Assembly (NCBI GenBank): GCA_025352795.1
Contig: JANXSF010000086.1
Coordinates: forward strand, 62,001 to 126,000
Length of the DNA: 64,000 nucleotides
Reading direction: 5' to 3'
DNA from: Acidobacteriota bacterium
Lineage (GTDB): Bacteria; Acidobacteriota; Terriglobia; Bryobacterales; Bryobacteraceae
Below, piece after piece: positions 8,926 through 18,143 of this stretch. A model generated the notes under the pieces. The model searched no databases. It was given only the letters and a program-made list of their open reading frames with translations, and was not told the DNA's origin. Made by a program: the position numbers and the translations under genes. Each line of letters starts with the position of its first letter. Within the stretch, counting starts at the first letter, position 1.

Positions 8926-9432
8926 CTACTTCTTGTACCCGTTGGTTTCCCGCAACTCGAATTCCATCCCAGCGGATTCCCTGACCAAAACTCGTCCGCT
9001 AGACATTTCCAGCCGAACCGTGCGCGACACGTTTCCCCCAACCGCTTCTCCTTGCAGCATCACCCCCGCTTTCCAAAGGAGTTTACGCAACGCCAAATGA
9101 TTTCTCTTGCCGATGTTGAACATTTCCTGATCGGCCATCACCTGCGCTCCTCCCACCGCATACACCATCAGGCGGTTCTTCGATGCCCCTAATTCATACG
9201 CTTTGCGAAATAAAATGGGAATCCCCGAATCGGCAAAAGTGAATGGGTTTTGACCGGCGCGTTCCTGATTCAGGCTAGCTTCTGGAAGCATGTAGTGAAG
9301 CAGTCCACCAACTGCAGCCTGTGGGTCATAAATCGTTATGGCGATACAAGAACCTAAGGCATAGGTAACTATATCGGCGGTTGGCGAGGTGCTCCACTGG
9401 CAGTCCGAAATTCCCACAGTCAAGGCTGCCAT
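8926..9432 (-). CDS. cheD: CheD chemoreceptor glutamine deamidase
   Basis: Deamidates glutamines on chemoreceptors to glutamates that CheR can then methylate, and in other species also partners with CheC. The fold's catalytic Cys29 lies in TYALGSCIAITIYD and His46 in GGLLHYMLP; the third catalytic residue is probably a Thr further on. Length 168 is typical. Its ATG shares one base with the TAA of cheR (sequence TAATG), so the two are translationally coupled. Presence of CheD alongside CheX, without a CheC gene here, is noted as a less common pairing. Confidence 0.93.
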   Translation of the reverse strand: MAALTVGISDCQWSTSPTADIVTYALGSCIAITIYDPQAAVGGLLHYMLPEASLNQERAGQNPFTFADSGIPILFRKAYELGASKNRLMVYAVGGAQVMADQEMFNIGKRNHLALRKLLWKAGVMLQGEAVGGNVSRTVRLEMSSGRVLVRESAGMEFELRETNGYKK

Positions 9433-10346
9433 TAAGTTGCACTCCCAGATTTGTCCAAAGGCACGGTGGATTGTTGTTCCTGATTTTGATAGAGGGCCGG
9501 ATGCAAGTAGGTCAATTCGTTGGACACACCAGTCAGGCTTTCCGCGTGCCCGATCATCAGCAATCCCTTCGGTTCAAGACAGCTTATTAGCGATTTCACG
9601 ACGCGGCGCTTCGTCTCCTGGTCAAAATAAATCATGGCATTGCGGCAAAAAATCGCCGGATAAAGTTGGTGTGATGGGATGGGCTCAATCAAATTCAGCC
9701 TGGAAAAACATGCCATTCTTCTCAACTCCGGTCTAACTCTGAACATACCGCTGGCTGATGCTTTTCCCCGTAGAAAGTACTTTTTCTGCCAATTTAAGGG
9801 GAGTGGATCCAGTTTTTCAGCACAATAAATTCCTGCATCAGCTACTTCCAGCGCTTTGGTCGAAATATCGGTCCCCAACACTTGCAGGCAGCTTTCTATA
9901 TGCGCAGAAGGGAAAGGCAGTTGCAGAGCCTCGATGAGAACCATCAAAAGTGTGTAAACCTCCTCTCCAGTGGCGGCGGCAGCACTCCAAATTCTGAGGC
10001 TTTGCCTTCCCATAAATAGTGACGACGCCCGTTGTGCCAGATAATCGAAATGCTGGCGCTCGCGAAGAAATGCCGTGTGGTTGGTGGTAAGCGCATCCAG
10101 CATTGCGATCAACATTTGCCCACTGTGATCGGATTTGACCGTTCGGTAATAGCATTCAATGGAGTCACACTCAATTTCCTGCGCTTTTTTGGCGAGACGG
10201 GCACTTACCAGTTCCCTTTTTCCGATTCGCAGATCAACACCACACTGTTTGTAAGTCAGTTCAGCGATTTCGGCATAGAGTGTTTCTGAGATTTGCCGCC
10301 TTCGATTTTCAAGATGGAAGGGAGACTCGATTGCATTGGACATCAT
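9432..10346 (-). CDS. cheR: CheR protein-glutamate O-methyltransferase
   Basis: SAM-dependent methyltransferase that methylates glutamates on chemoreceptors. I choose ATG 10346, whose ATGA overlaps the cheA stop; a longer frame reaching back to 10454 lies inside cheA and encodes no family sequence. From this start the protein is 304 residues. The N-terminal helical CheR domain includes LTTNHTAFLRERQHFDYL, where the family has TxxTxFFRE. The SAM-binding part has RIWSAAAATGEEVYTLLM, VLGTDISTKALEVA, the variant catalytic region IFCRNAMIYFD and GLLMIGHAESLTGV near the C-terminus. Note that in LRIWSAAAATGEE the usual CS.G pattern is altered to SAAAATGEE. Confidence 0.94.
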   Translation of the reverse strand: MMSNAIESPFHLENRRRQISETLYAEIAELTYKQCGVDLRIGKRELVSARLAKKAQEIECDSIECYYRTVKSDHSGQMLIAMLDALTTNHTAFLRERQHFDYLAQRASSLFMGRQSLRIWSAAAATGEEVYTLLMVLIEALQLPFPSAHIESCLQVLGTDISTKALEVADAGIYCAEKLDPLPLNWQKKYFLRGKASASGMFRVRPELRRMACFSRLNLIEPIPSHQLYPAIFCRNAMIYFDQETKRRVVKSLISCLEPKGLLMIGHAESLTGVSNELTYLHPALYQNQEQQSTVPLDKSGSAT

Positions 10347-12415
10347 GCGGCAGCCTCCCGTTCCATGGCAAGCCCAGCCATTTCCAAAATAAGACCGACG
10401 CGACCGTCCCCTAAAATTGCCCCACCGGCTATCCCTTGAATATTCTTGAAGCAATCGCCGAGACTCTTAATGACCACCTCTTGTTTGCCTATAAATTCGT
10501 CGACCATCAGGCAAAAACGGATTCCATCACTTTCCGTCACAATAAAGAGCGATTGGCAAGGGTCATCGCTCTTCGCGACAATCCCAAACCGACGATGTAA
10601 CCGAACAATAGGCAAAAGCTGCCCTCGAACAAGGACCATTTCGTACTTGTTCTCCAGGCTGGATAACATTTCCCGAGTGGGGCGGAACATCTCAGTAACA
10701 GCGAAAATCGGAACAACATACCGTTCCGTGCCAACACCAACCACTAAGCCGTCAATAATGGCTAAAGTAAGCGGCAGACGAATGAAAAAAGTAGTTCCGG
10801 AACCGGCCACGGAGTAGATATCGACGCGGCCCCGCATTTTGAGAATGTTTCTTTTTACTACGTCCATACCGACGCCACGCCCCGAGATATCGGTGACTTT
10901 ATCGGCTGTGGAGAATCCTGGTTCAAAAATAAGCTGGTAAATTTCGGTATCCGTCAGATGCGCACTCTCAGCTACGATTCCATTTTGCTTGGCTTTTGCA
11001 AGAATCTTGTCCCGATTTAATCCGCGCCCATCATCAGAAAGTTCAATGACCATTTGACCGCCTTGATGGTAAGCCCTGATTCCGATTTGCGCTGTCCGGG
11101 GCTTGCCTGCGGCTTCTCTTTCTCCAGAATCTTCCACACCGTGATCCAAGGCGTTTCGAACCATGTGCATGAGTGGGTCGGCCAAACCGTCGACCACCGT
11201 TTTATCCAGTTCCGTATCTTCCCCAACCAGTTCCAGTTCCGCTTGCTTGCCAGCTTTACGCGCTACATCTCTTACCAATCGCTTCATTCTTTGAAACAGC
11301 GTTGCCATTGGCACCATACGAAGAGTCATGGTGGTTTTTTGGATTTCTTCAGTTATGGTGTTGAGATGCGCCAAATGGGCTTGCAGGCGAACGCTTCCCG
11401 AAAACGCGAGAGTTGGATCGTGCCGCACCATGGATTGCGCAATTACTAATTCCCCCACCATGTCCAGTAGATGGTCAAGCTTGGCTGTTTCCACACGGAT
11501 TGAAAATTGGGAAACCGCGTTAGATGATTCTGTTTTGGTGTTCGGTAACTGCTCTTTTGATATCCCCTGATTGGCCTTTTGATCGTTTTTTGCAGATTCG
11601 GCGAGAGCGACCTGATTCCCGCCTTTTGACTTGTGTTCACTCAAGGAGCGAACCCTGGCCAATATTGCCGCTGTGGGCTGAGATGCCTTCTTATCTCCCT
11701 TCAACCCTTGCTCAACATCCTTGACCGCTTGCTTCAGGTAATCGGCACTTGCCAGAACAACATCAATCACTGCCGGACTCATGTCGATTTCTAAGTTACG
11801 GGCAAGATCCAGCACTGTCTCAATTTCATGAGCAACTTCTCGGATTGATTCCAGTTCCAGAAATCCGGCTAACCCCTTGATCGTGTGGAATCCTCGAAAC
11901 ACGCAATGGATCGGTTCGGTTAGGCTTGGGTCTTCCTCTAGCTTAAGTAGGCTGCTTTCAATGGTTGATAAATGCTCCATCGACTCCATAATGAAATCCT
12001 GAACAAGTTCGGGATCTTCCATTAGGTTGCCAAACATTGACGATTTGTTGTTGCCCGAATCCGATGATGATTTTTGGGTGGCCGCAATCGCCACCTGCAG
12101 TTCTGAAATACAGTTCGACAATAACAATTGGCGGTTGGCTGACTCCCCCGTAGCAATGATTTGCTGAACCTTCCCCACCGAATCAAACAACTGGGCATTA
12201 TCTAATCCCAATTCACACAATTGCCGCAGGCCGTCAATCACCTGATTCGCGGAATGATCGTCACCGCCTGCTAGGATCAAATCACTGGCCAAGGAGTCTA
12301 CTTGTTGTCGCAACTGATCCAAAGATAAAGCTTTACTTTCGTTCAAAATGTCGTTCAAGTCCGCCCCCCTGCTCGTTTCACTGTCAATTTCAAAAATCGA
12401 CAAAATCCTTGTCAT
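10343..12415 (-). CDS. cheA: CheA sensor histidine kinase
   Basis: Autophosphorylates on an HPt histidine and passes phosphate to CheY and CheB. An N-terminal region of about 120 residues (Leu/Asp-rich helices) precedes the HPt domain, whose phospho-His lies in [13 protein letters not shown], about residue 177 from this start. A linker leads to the dimerisation domain ([19 protein letters not shown]), the ATP-binding domain with [16 protein letters not shown] and GRGVGMDVV, and a C-terminal CheW-like domain. The start is unsure: ATG 12415 has no ribosome site, while TTG 12358 has an AGGGGG seven bases upstream and would clear the mcp stop by about 30 bp. ATG 12445 is also possible. Confidence 0.93.
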   Translation of the reverse strand: MTRILSIFEIDSETSRGADLNDILNESKALSLDQLRQQVDSLASDLILAGGDDHSANQVIDGLRQLCELGLDNAQLFDSVGKVQQIIATGESANRQLLLSNCISELQVAIAATQKSSSDSGNNKSSMFGNLMEDPELVQDFIMESMEHLSTIESSLLKLEEDPSLTEPIHCVFRGFHTIKGLAGFLELESIREVAHEIETVLDLARNLEIDMSPAVIDVVLASADYLKQAVKDVEQGLKGDKKASQPTAAILARVRSLSEHKSKGGNQVALAESAKNDQKANQGISKEQLPNTKTESSNAVSQFSIRVETAKLDHLLDMVGELVIAQSMVRHDPTLAFSGSVRLQAHLAHLNTITEEIQKTTMTLRMVPMATLFQRMKRLVRDVARKAGKQAELELVGEDTELDKTVVDGLADPLMHMVRNALDHGVEDSGEREAAGKPRTAQIGIRAYHQGGQMVIELSDDGRGLNRDKILAKAKQNGIVAESAHLTDTEIYQLIFEPGFSTADKVTDISGRGVGMDVVKRNILKMRGRVDIYSVAGSGTTFFIRLPLTLAIIDGLVVGVGTERYVVPIFAVTEMFRPTREMLSSLENKYEMVLVRGQLLPIVRLHRRFGIVAKSDDPCQSLFIVTESDGIRFCLMVDEFIGKQEVVIKSLGDCFKNIQGIAGGAILGDGRVGLILEMAGLAMEREAAA

Positions 12416-13553
12416 CCATCGGAAAGGTATCTTTGACCGCTGCATTCATTCTGGGAATGGACAGTATAGAACTCTTTTGGAACTTCGATGGCGCATTCAC
12501 TGTTGATGTGCCCTGCGGTTGCACCAGTCTGGCGATTTGAGAGACACCCGAGATGAGGATATGCAGTCTTTCCACGACGATTTGCATTGACTCGGCTTGT
12601 GCGCTCAATTCCTGGCTAGCCGACGCCCCTTCCTCCGCGCTGGCCGCATTCCTTTGTGTGACTTGTTCCATCTGGTTGATGGCTAAAGAGATTTGTTCGA
12701 TGCCCTCCGCCTCATCCTTGCTCCCGCTGTTCACATCGTCGATGAGCAATTTGGCTTTCGCCGTTGATTCGGTAATGGTTCGGATAGCACCGGTCACTTC
12801 TTCCAGCCGAGTGCTTCCTTCGCTCGATTTTTGGATGGATTCTTCAATCAAATCAGCCGTATCCTTGGCCGCCTGGGCGCTTCGCTGTGCCAGATTCCGA
12901 ACCTCATCCGCCACCACAGCAAAGCCCTTCCCTGCTTCCCCTGCTCTGGCTGCTTCCACTGCGGCATTCAGCGCTAAGATGTTGGTTTGAAATGCAATTT
13001 CATCAATCACCTTAATAATGCGGGCAATCTTTCCGCTCGATGCTGTGATTTGCTGCATGGATAGAACCATCCCGCAAATTGCGTTATTGGCCGTCGACAC
13101 CCGACGATCCACCTCAACCATATGTTCCACTGCTGCTTGCGCGTTGGTCGTATTGCGGAGGGTCAGTGACGAAATTTGTTCGTTAGACGCCGAGGTTTGC
13201 GTAATGGATGCAGCTTGCTCACTGGCCCCTTGCGCTAATGTCTGACTTGCGCTGGCCGCGCGTTCTGCCGCCATGGCGACTCCTGAAGCACCCGATGCCA
13301 TTTCTTTCGTCAAATTATCCAATTGTTGAGCGGTCTGACGAAGTAAAAAGCCCAAATAAGTCAAAATTGTAATCAACCCAACACAGGATGCGACAAAGGC
13401 AGTCCGTCCACAAAAAGGTGAAGTACAAATCATCCGCTGCTGGTCTTGCGCAACATCGAATTGTTCACTCATGGTCCCTATAGCAAACCCTAAAGCAATC
13501 ACTCCCAATCCAATTCCAATTAGGCAATTCCAAACCCGTCTTTGAACATTCAT
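12390..13553 (-). CDS. Methyl-accepting chemotaxis protein with a very small periplasmic loop
   Basis: A 387-residue chemoreceptor. Two membrane helices (about 11-28 and 53-70) flank a loop of roughly 24 residues that carries Cys43 and Cys48 (CTSPFC). The loop is too short for a normal ligand domain and no HAMP domain is evident before the coiled coil. The cytoplasmic signalling part is standard: methylation helices with Q/E pairs about residues 85-130, the hairpin tip [23 protein letters not shown] about 180-205, then the return helix. The C-terminus (DDKDFVDF) has no clear CheB/CheR-docking pentapeptide. It sits between cheW and cheA, so it is the dedicated input of this cluster. It may sense membrane state, redox state via the cysteine pair, or an unknown partner. 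Confidence 0.93.
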   Translation of the reverse strand: MNVQRRVWNCLIGIGLGVIALGFAIGTMSEQFDVAQDQQRMICTSPFCGRTAFVASCVGLITILTYLGFLLRQTAQQLDNLTKEMASGASGVAMAAERAASASQTLAQGASEQAASITQTSASNEQISSLTLRNTTNAQAAVEHMVEVDRRVSTANNAICGMVLSMQQITASSGKIARIIKVIDEIAFQTNILALNAAVEAARAGEAGKGFAVVADEVRNLAQRSAQAAKDTADLIEESIQKSSEGSTRLEEVTGAIRTITESTAKAKLLIDDVNSGSKDEAEGIEQISLAINQMEQVTQRNAASAEEGASASQELSAQAESMQIVVERLHILISGVSQIARLVQPQGTSTVNAPSKFQKSSILSIPRMNAAVKDTFPMDDKDFVDF

Positions 13554-13585
13554 CGCTTCTACCTTTCCCCTTAAATGCCGTTGAA

Positions 13586-14086
13586 CTACCCAGCAACAGC
13601 GCCGACACCTTGAAATTCCCGCTGACTGAGTACCGTACTAATGTCCAGCAACATCTTCACTCCATCTTTCATTTTTGCCATCCCCAAGATGTATGGAATG
13701 GTGTCGCCAATTCCAAAATCGGGCGTATTTTCAAGATCCTGAGCTGTAATGTTGAGTACTTCGGAAACCCCGTCCACCACCACACCAATCAAAATCGCAC
13801 CATTGAAACCATCTACTTGAACGACAATAATGCAAGTTCTTTTTGTGTAGGCAATCTGTTCCAGACCAAACTTGACCCGCAAATCGATCACCGGGATCAC
13901 TTTGCCACGAAGATTGATCACACCTTTGAGATAACCTGGCGTATTCGGAACTGCCGTAATATCCTGTACGCCGATGATTTCCCGTACCTTAAGAACCTGC
14001 ACTCCAAATTCTTCGTTGCCTAAATTGAAAGCCAAATATTTTCCGGCACGACCGTCCACAGCAATTGCAATATTCCCTTGTTCCAT
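13586..14086 (-). CDS. cheW: CheW chemotaxis coupling protein
   Basis: A 166-residue adaptor linking receptors to CheA. Characteristic lines are [50 protein letters not shown] and, near 80-120, [16 protein letters not shown]. It is the first gene of the operon. The ribosome site GAGGAG lies about 10 nt before ATG 14086. A sigma-28-like promoter is 65-90 nt upstream (see separate entry). Short N- and C-terminal tails ([20 protein letters not shown]) are unremarkable. Confidence 0.96.
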   Translation of the reverse strand: MEQGNIAIAVDGRAGKYLAFNLGNEEFGVQVLKVREIIGVQDITAVPNTPGYLKGVINLRGKVIPVIDLRVKFGLEQIAYTKRTCIIVVQVDGFNGAILIGVVVDGVSEVLNITAQDLENTPDFGIGDTIPYILGMAKMKDGVKMLLDISTVLSQREFQGVGAVAG

Positions 14087-14150
14087 TACTTGGCATTTCT
14101 CCTCGGTACAATTCTTGAATTCTCACCGGTTCATCTGCGGACTAAGTACA

Positions 14151-14177
14151 TATCGGTTGGTGTTGTAAAGTTTTTAA
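14151..14177 (-). promoter_or_regulatory. Sigma-28/sigma-D (FliA-type) promoter for the che operon
   Basis: On the minus strand, TAAA (14174-14177), a 15 bp spacer, and ACCGATAT (14151-14158) match the known FliA/SigD consensus TAAA-N15-(G)CCGATAT closely. The predicted transcript start is near 14144, giving a leader of about 58 nt to the cheW ATG. The same pair of elements with a 16 bp spacer occurs upstream of the orphan gene at 42803-43420, at nearly the same distance from its start codon. The match is visual; no transcript data were available. Confidence 0.72.
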
Positions 14178-14265
14178 TAAGAATATTTCGATCCATTTTA
14201 GAGAGGTAGTCCGCTGTTTATTTTCCCGACATCCACAACAGAATGTAGAATGGAACCTGTACTCT

Positions 14266-15288
14266 ATGTCCGCAAAAAAACTGACAGCGCACGTGAAAGC
14301 CGCCGGTTGAGCCAGCAAATTGAGTCCAAAGGTTTTGGACAAAGTGCTGGCCAGTCTTCCTCGGCAAAACGATCCTAACGTCCTGGTCGGATTCGATACA
14401 TCTGACGATGCCGGAGTGTATCTACTCTCAGAAGATTGCGCCCTTGTACAAACTGTTGATTTCTTTACACCTATTGTGGATGACCCTTACCTTTTTGGTG
14501 CCATCGCAGCAGCCAATGCCCTAAGTGATGTCTACGCTATGGGGGGTAGGCCAATCACTTCCTTGACTATCCTTGCGTGGCCTTCCACAGGCGAATTTGA
14601 GGATCTGGCGGGCATTCTGCAAGGAGGTGCCGCAAAAATGCAAGAAGCGCAGTGCACGATTCTTGGCGGACACTCCATTACCGACGATGAACCGAAGTTC
14701 GGTTACGCCGTCACTGGCTTGATCCATCCCGCTAAAGTGAAACCCAACGCCAATGCTAAACCTGGTGACGTCCTACTCCTTACAAAACCCCTTGGCACAG
14801 GGGTCATATCGACCGCGTTGAAAAAAGGATTAGCCTCCATTGCCCACGTCAATGGTTCCATTGATTCCATGACCACTCTCAACCGCTGGGCAGCCGAGGC
14901 TATGGCCCAAGTTGAGGTCAACTCGGTAACCGACGTTACCGGATTCGGGCTGCTCGGCCATGGTCGGGAGATGGCCTTGGCCAGTCACGTTACGCTGGAA
15001 ATTGATTCGACCCTGCTGCAATTCCTTCCTGGGGCCGTTGAATATTCCAAACTGGGAGCCATTCCTAGCGGTTTGAAAAATAACAGGGAATTCTGTGGGT
15101 TATCCGTTGCGGTAGATCCGGCTGTCTCTGCCGAAATTGAGAACCTTCTATTCGACCCGCAAACTTCGGGCGGTCTATTAATTTCGTTGCCCGAAAAAGA
15201 CGCCGCAGTATTGGAACGTCTGCACTCCAAAGCATTCCGCATTGGTCGAGTTCTGCACCAACAGGAAAAAGCGATCCTCGTAAAATGA
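14266..15288 (+). CDS. selD: Selenide, water dikinase (selenophosphate synthetase), a selenoprotein with Sec at codon 15
   Basis: Makes monoselenophosphate from selenide and ATP, the selenium donor for selenocysteine and selenouridine. Conventional ORF calling starts at TTG 14320, which would remove the catalytic loop. In the same frame, ATG 14266 opens a reading frame of MSAKKLTAHVKAAGUASK, where U is the in-frame TGA 14308-14310. The family normally has Cys (E. coli Cys17) or Sec three residues before an essential Lys; here Sec15 and Lys18 have that spacing. Then come DDAGVY (around residue 50), the ATP and Mg motifs FFTPIVDDP and AANALSDVYAMGG, and SVTDVTGFGLLGHG. Length with the new start is 340 aa. 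A SECIS hairpin directly follows the TGA. It is divergent from the che operon. Confidence 0.9.
14308..14351 (+). promoter_or_regulatory. Bacterial SECIS element directing UGA to selenocysteine in selD
   Basis: The Sec codon TGA (14308-14310) is followed at once by GCCAGC (14311-14316), which pairs with GCTGGC (14346-14351). Between them GTCCAAA (14324-14330) and TTTGGAC (14334-14340) form a perfect 7 bp upper stem closed by GGT (14331-14333). The exposed apical G lies about 20 nt after the UGA, inside the window known for SelB recognition of bacterial SECIS hairpins. Two nested, fully paired helices with an apical GGU in exactly this place are unlikely by chance. The sequence also encodes part of SelD (ASKLSPKVLDK), so it satisfies both constraints. 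Confidence 0.85.
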
Positions 15289-15296
15289 ATTTCCCG

Positions 15297-16289
15297 TCAA
15301 TTGACTGGTTTCAAGCCTTCCGATGCGCCTAAACCTTTTTCCAACCATCCGGGATACCAGCGGAAAATATTTCCCGTCAGGCTGCCGATGAAAATGAAAT
15401 TTTCCGGGGTTACGTGCAGCCAATGGCCAGGGCTTTCCATTGCTCCCAAAATCTTTCCTGTGGCCAGTTCAATGTGCATGATTCGCCCCGCCAAAGTATC
15501 GTATGTTAAATTTTCAATGTTGTCGCGATGGGTGATAATCCACATTTCATCTTTCGGGGTGATGAACAGATTTTGCGTTGCTCCCAAGTGTTTCCATTGC
15601 TTCAAGAACTTCCCTTCTCCGCTGAAAATCTGAATGCGGTTGTTCTCCCGATCACTCACATAAACCAGCCCTTTGGAATCCACTGCAACCGAGTGCACGG
15701 TATTGAACTGGTTGATTTCGGTTCCTGGAGTCCCCCAAGTTCGGACGAATTTCCCGTTGATAGTAAATTGCACAACTCGTGAATTTCCGTACCCGTCGGA
15801 TACATAGAAAAACTTTCCATCAGGAGAAAAGGCGATGTCTGTGGGTCGGAAGAACGTCCGCTCATCGTTGCCCTTCTGACCCTTCACGCCCAACCGCATC
15901 AGTTCTTTTCCTGTACGGTCAAACTTGATTACCTGGTGATCGCCGTTGTCTACGGTCCACACGTTGCCATCACGATCTATGCGGATTCCATGAGGATTAC
16001 CGAACACGCCTTTCCCCCAGGAACGTAAATACTTTCCATCCTTATCGAACACAACAACTGGAGGAGCTTTTGTTCCGCGATGGAAAACGTACACCTCTCC
16101 TTGCTTATCCACTGCAACTGAAGAGACGCGTCCAAACTTGAAGCCGTCGGGCATGGTGTCTGGTTCTTCGCCGAAACGGATTTGCACTCTATACTTCATC
16201 AAACCGCCCTCGTGAGGGTACCAACCCTGTTGAGCGGACATCGCAGTAGCTGCGGCAAGTGGGAGAATAAGTTTCGAAATGAGTTTCAT
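15297..16289 (-). CDS. Secreted NHL-repeat six-bladed beta-propeller protein
   Basis: A 330-residue protein with signal peptide MKLISKLILPLAAATAMSAQ; I choose this ATG (16289) because the 81 codons upstream encode no family-like sequence and lie in the opposite gene. Repeated blade patterns of the NHL type are clear (GNPHGIRIDRDGNVWTVDNG, DIAFSPDGKFFYVSDGYGN, HSVAVDSKGLVYVSDREN). Members include the lyase part of peptide alpha-amidating enzymes and various sugar-binding proteins; the function here is unknown. It is convergent with selD (8 bp gap) and its start overlaps that of the divergent beta-propeller gene at 16279. Confidence 0.85.
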   Translation of the reverse strand: MKLISKLILPLAAATAMSAQQGWYPHEGGLMKYRVQIRFGEEPDTMPDGFKFGRVSSVAVDKQGEVYVFHRGTKAPPVVVFDKDGKYLRSWGKGVFGNPHGIRIDRDGNVWTVDNGDHQVIKFDRTGKELMRLGVKGQKGNDERTFFRPTDIAFSPDGKFFYVSDGYGNSRVVQFTINGKFVRTWGTPGTEINQFNTVHSVAVDSKGLVYVSDRENNRIQIFSGEGKFLKQWKHLGATQNLFITPKDEMWIITHRDNIENLTYDTLAGRIMHIELATGKILGAMESPGHWLHVTPENFIFIGSLTGNIFRWYPGWLEKGLGASEGLKPVN

Positions 16290-17964
16290 GGGACCCCGAT
16301 ATAATGTCACCAGTTTGGTATGGAAGGCAATCCTCGTTGTGTTTTTTATATTGAACGCTGGTGCCCAAACGCCTCGACCTTTATGGACAGGGGAAGACGT
16401 TAACTTACTTGGCGCACCCTCTCGTGATGGCAAGTGGTTGTCTTTCGCCGATAGCAAAACAGGCAACCTTGCATTGCGTGACCTGTACACCGGAGCTGTG
16501 AAAGTGCTAACAGCCAATCCTGCAGGGTCCAAAGAATTTGCTTACTTTTCGACAATCTCTCCAGATGCCAAACAAATAGCCTACGCCTGGTTTAATGCGC
16601 AAGGATTTTACGATCTTCGAGTGGCAAGTCTTGACGGAAAGTCTCGAATTCTATTTCAGAACGAAGAGTCTGGTTTCGTCCAACCCTGCGCCTGGTCACC
16701 TGATGGCAAGCAGATTCTCACACTTTTCTTTCGCAAAGATAACATCAGCCAGATCGCGTTAGTGCCGCTTAGTGGTGGCCCACCTGTAATCTTGAAATCA
16801 TTGAATTGGGTCTATCCCAAGAAGATGGATATGTCCCCTGATGGCCAGTTCATTGTCTACGACACGTTTACAAAAGATGGTGGTCCAGAGCGGGCACTGT
16901 TCCTTTTGGCGGCAGACGGCTCGAAGGAGACTCGACTCACGGACGGTGCTGGCAGTCAACTGTTTCCACTGTGGTCTGTTGATGGAAAGTACATCTATTT
17001 TGCCAGCGACATATCCGGCGCAATGAGTGTTTGGCGAATTTCTGTATCGGGTGGTAAGCCACAACACATTGCTTCTGGATTGGGTCGATTCTTACCTTTG
17101 GGAATCACAACAGACGAGCGGCTTATTTTTGGAACACGCTCCGGTGAAGTGGATGTCCTAATTGCCGATCCGAACTTGTTAAACAAAGCCCGACGGGTAT
17201 CCAGTCAATTTCCTGGACTGAACAGTCATCCCGCATTTTCGTCAAATGGTGAAACGCTGGCCTACCTTTCGCGTCGTGGAACAGAGAACTTTGGCCAGGA
17301 ATCCAAGGTGATTGTCCTGCGCGAATCGAATGGTGCTGAAAAAGAATTGCCTGCGCGAATGGCCCACATTGAAGCAGTGAAATGGTCCCCCGATGGGCAC
17401 GATTTGTTGGTCAGCGGGAGTGATCGTCACGGGCGTGCGGGGCTGTTTCGATTGTCGGCAAACTCCACAGAAAATCAAACTCCTGTTCTCATACTTTTGG
17501 ATGACCAGGCAACATTTCGTGGACTGCCTGGCGTGTGGATCAATGGGGCAGTGCTCTATTTGAAAAACGGTCAGGAATTACGCCGACGCCCTTTCGACAG
17601 CGGTCCGGACGTGCTGCTATACAAGGCACCTGCGGAAAATGTTCTGCATGGAATTGCTGCAAGCAGGGATGCAAGTGTGATCGCAGTGGCCTATGGCAAC
17701 GGGTTCATGGGCATTCGCCGCAATGGGGTTATGGCACTGCACAAAACTCCACTCAACCGGATCACGGAGGTTTCTCTCACCATGGATGCAGCATATGCCA
17801 GCGATGGCTCGCAAACATGGAAGGTGCCTTTGGATGATGGTGCACCACAACGAATTGGATCTGTCGGGGGAATCGCACTTTCTATGGATGGGAAGAAGCT
17901 TGCTTTTACGGTTGGGTCAAAGGTGACTGGGGTATATGCATTGCCGCTGCAACCGATACGCTAA
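16279..17964 (+). CDS. Secreted WD40-like/PD40 beta-propeller protein (TolB-like)
   Basis: A 561-residue protein of tandem PD40-type repeats (SPDGKQILTLFF, SPDGQFIVYDTF, SVDGKYIYFASD, SSNGETLAYLS, SPDGHDLLVSGS), giving probably two propellers. A membrane-targeting hydrophobic stretch (about residues 15-30, WKAILVVFFILNAGAQ) indicates export. TolB-like propellers bind partner proteins; some in this style are peptidase accessory domains, but no peptidase domain is seen. The start could be ATG 16279, ATG 16288 or TTG 16315. ATG 16279 is kept although its ribosome site is weak. The divergent gene's ATG at 16289 lies in the same few bases. Confidence 0.82.
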   Translation: MSFMGPRYNVTSLVWKAILVVFFILNAGAQTPRPLWTGEDVNLLGAPSRDGKWLSFADSKTGNLALRDLYTGAVKVLTANPAGSKEFAYFSTISPDAKQIAYAWFNAQGFYDLRVASLDGKSRILFQNEESGFVQPCAWSPDGKQILTLFFRKDNISQIALVPLSGGPPVILKSLNWVYPKKMDMSPDGQFIVYDTFTKDGGPERALFLLAADGSKETRLTDGAGSQLFPLWSVDGKYIYFASDISGAMSVWRISVSGGKPQHIASGLGRFLPLGITTDERLIFGTRSGEVDVLIADPNLLNKARRVSSQFPGLNSHPAFSSNGETLAYLSRRGTENFGQESKVIVLRESNGAEKELPARMAHIEAVKWSPDGHDLLVSGSDRHGRAGLFRLSANSTENQTPVLILLDDQATFRGLPGVWINGAVLYLKNGQELRRRPFDSGPDVLLYKAPAENVLHGIAASRDASVIAVAYGNGFMGIRRNGVMALHKTPLNRITEVSLTMDAAYASDGSQTWKVPLDDGAPQRIGSVGGIALSMDGKKLAFTVGSKVTGVYALPLQPIR

Positions 17965-18124
17965 CATAATTTTCATTTCTAACAGAAGAGCGATGGTTGT
18001 TGGCGAAATAAGATAACCACCAGCGCGATAGATTCTTTTGTCTACCTCTTAAGTTTTTCAAAAATTCAGGACAAGACAGAGTTGGGATGCCATGTAGTTT
18101 TTTGGAAATCGGAATGAAGACTTC

Positions 18125-18138
18125 GCTCGCAAGCGAGC
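18125..18138. repeat. Short perfect palindrome
   Basis: GCTCGC (18125-18130), AA, GCGAGC (18133-18138) is a perfect inverted repeat immediately before the first arm of the repeat pair at 18144-18163. It is probably part of the same repeat unit. Confidence 0.6.
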
Positions 18139-18143
18139 TGGCA

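Noticed and set aside
14308-14310. TGA as a premature stop that would make selD a broken gene or force a later start
   Set aside because: The residue falls on the active-site Sec/Cys position and a matching SECIS hairpin follows, so recoding explains it better than decay.
16300-16305. TATAAT as a -10 promoter element
   Set aside because: It is inside the start region of the propeller gene, has no clear -35, and would put the transcript start after the chosen ATG.
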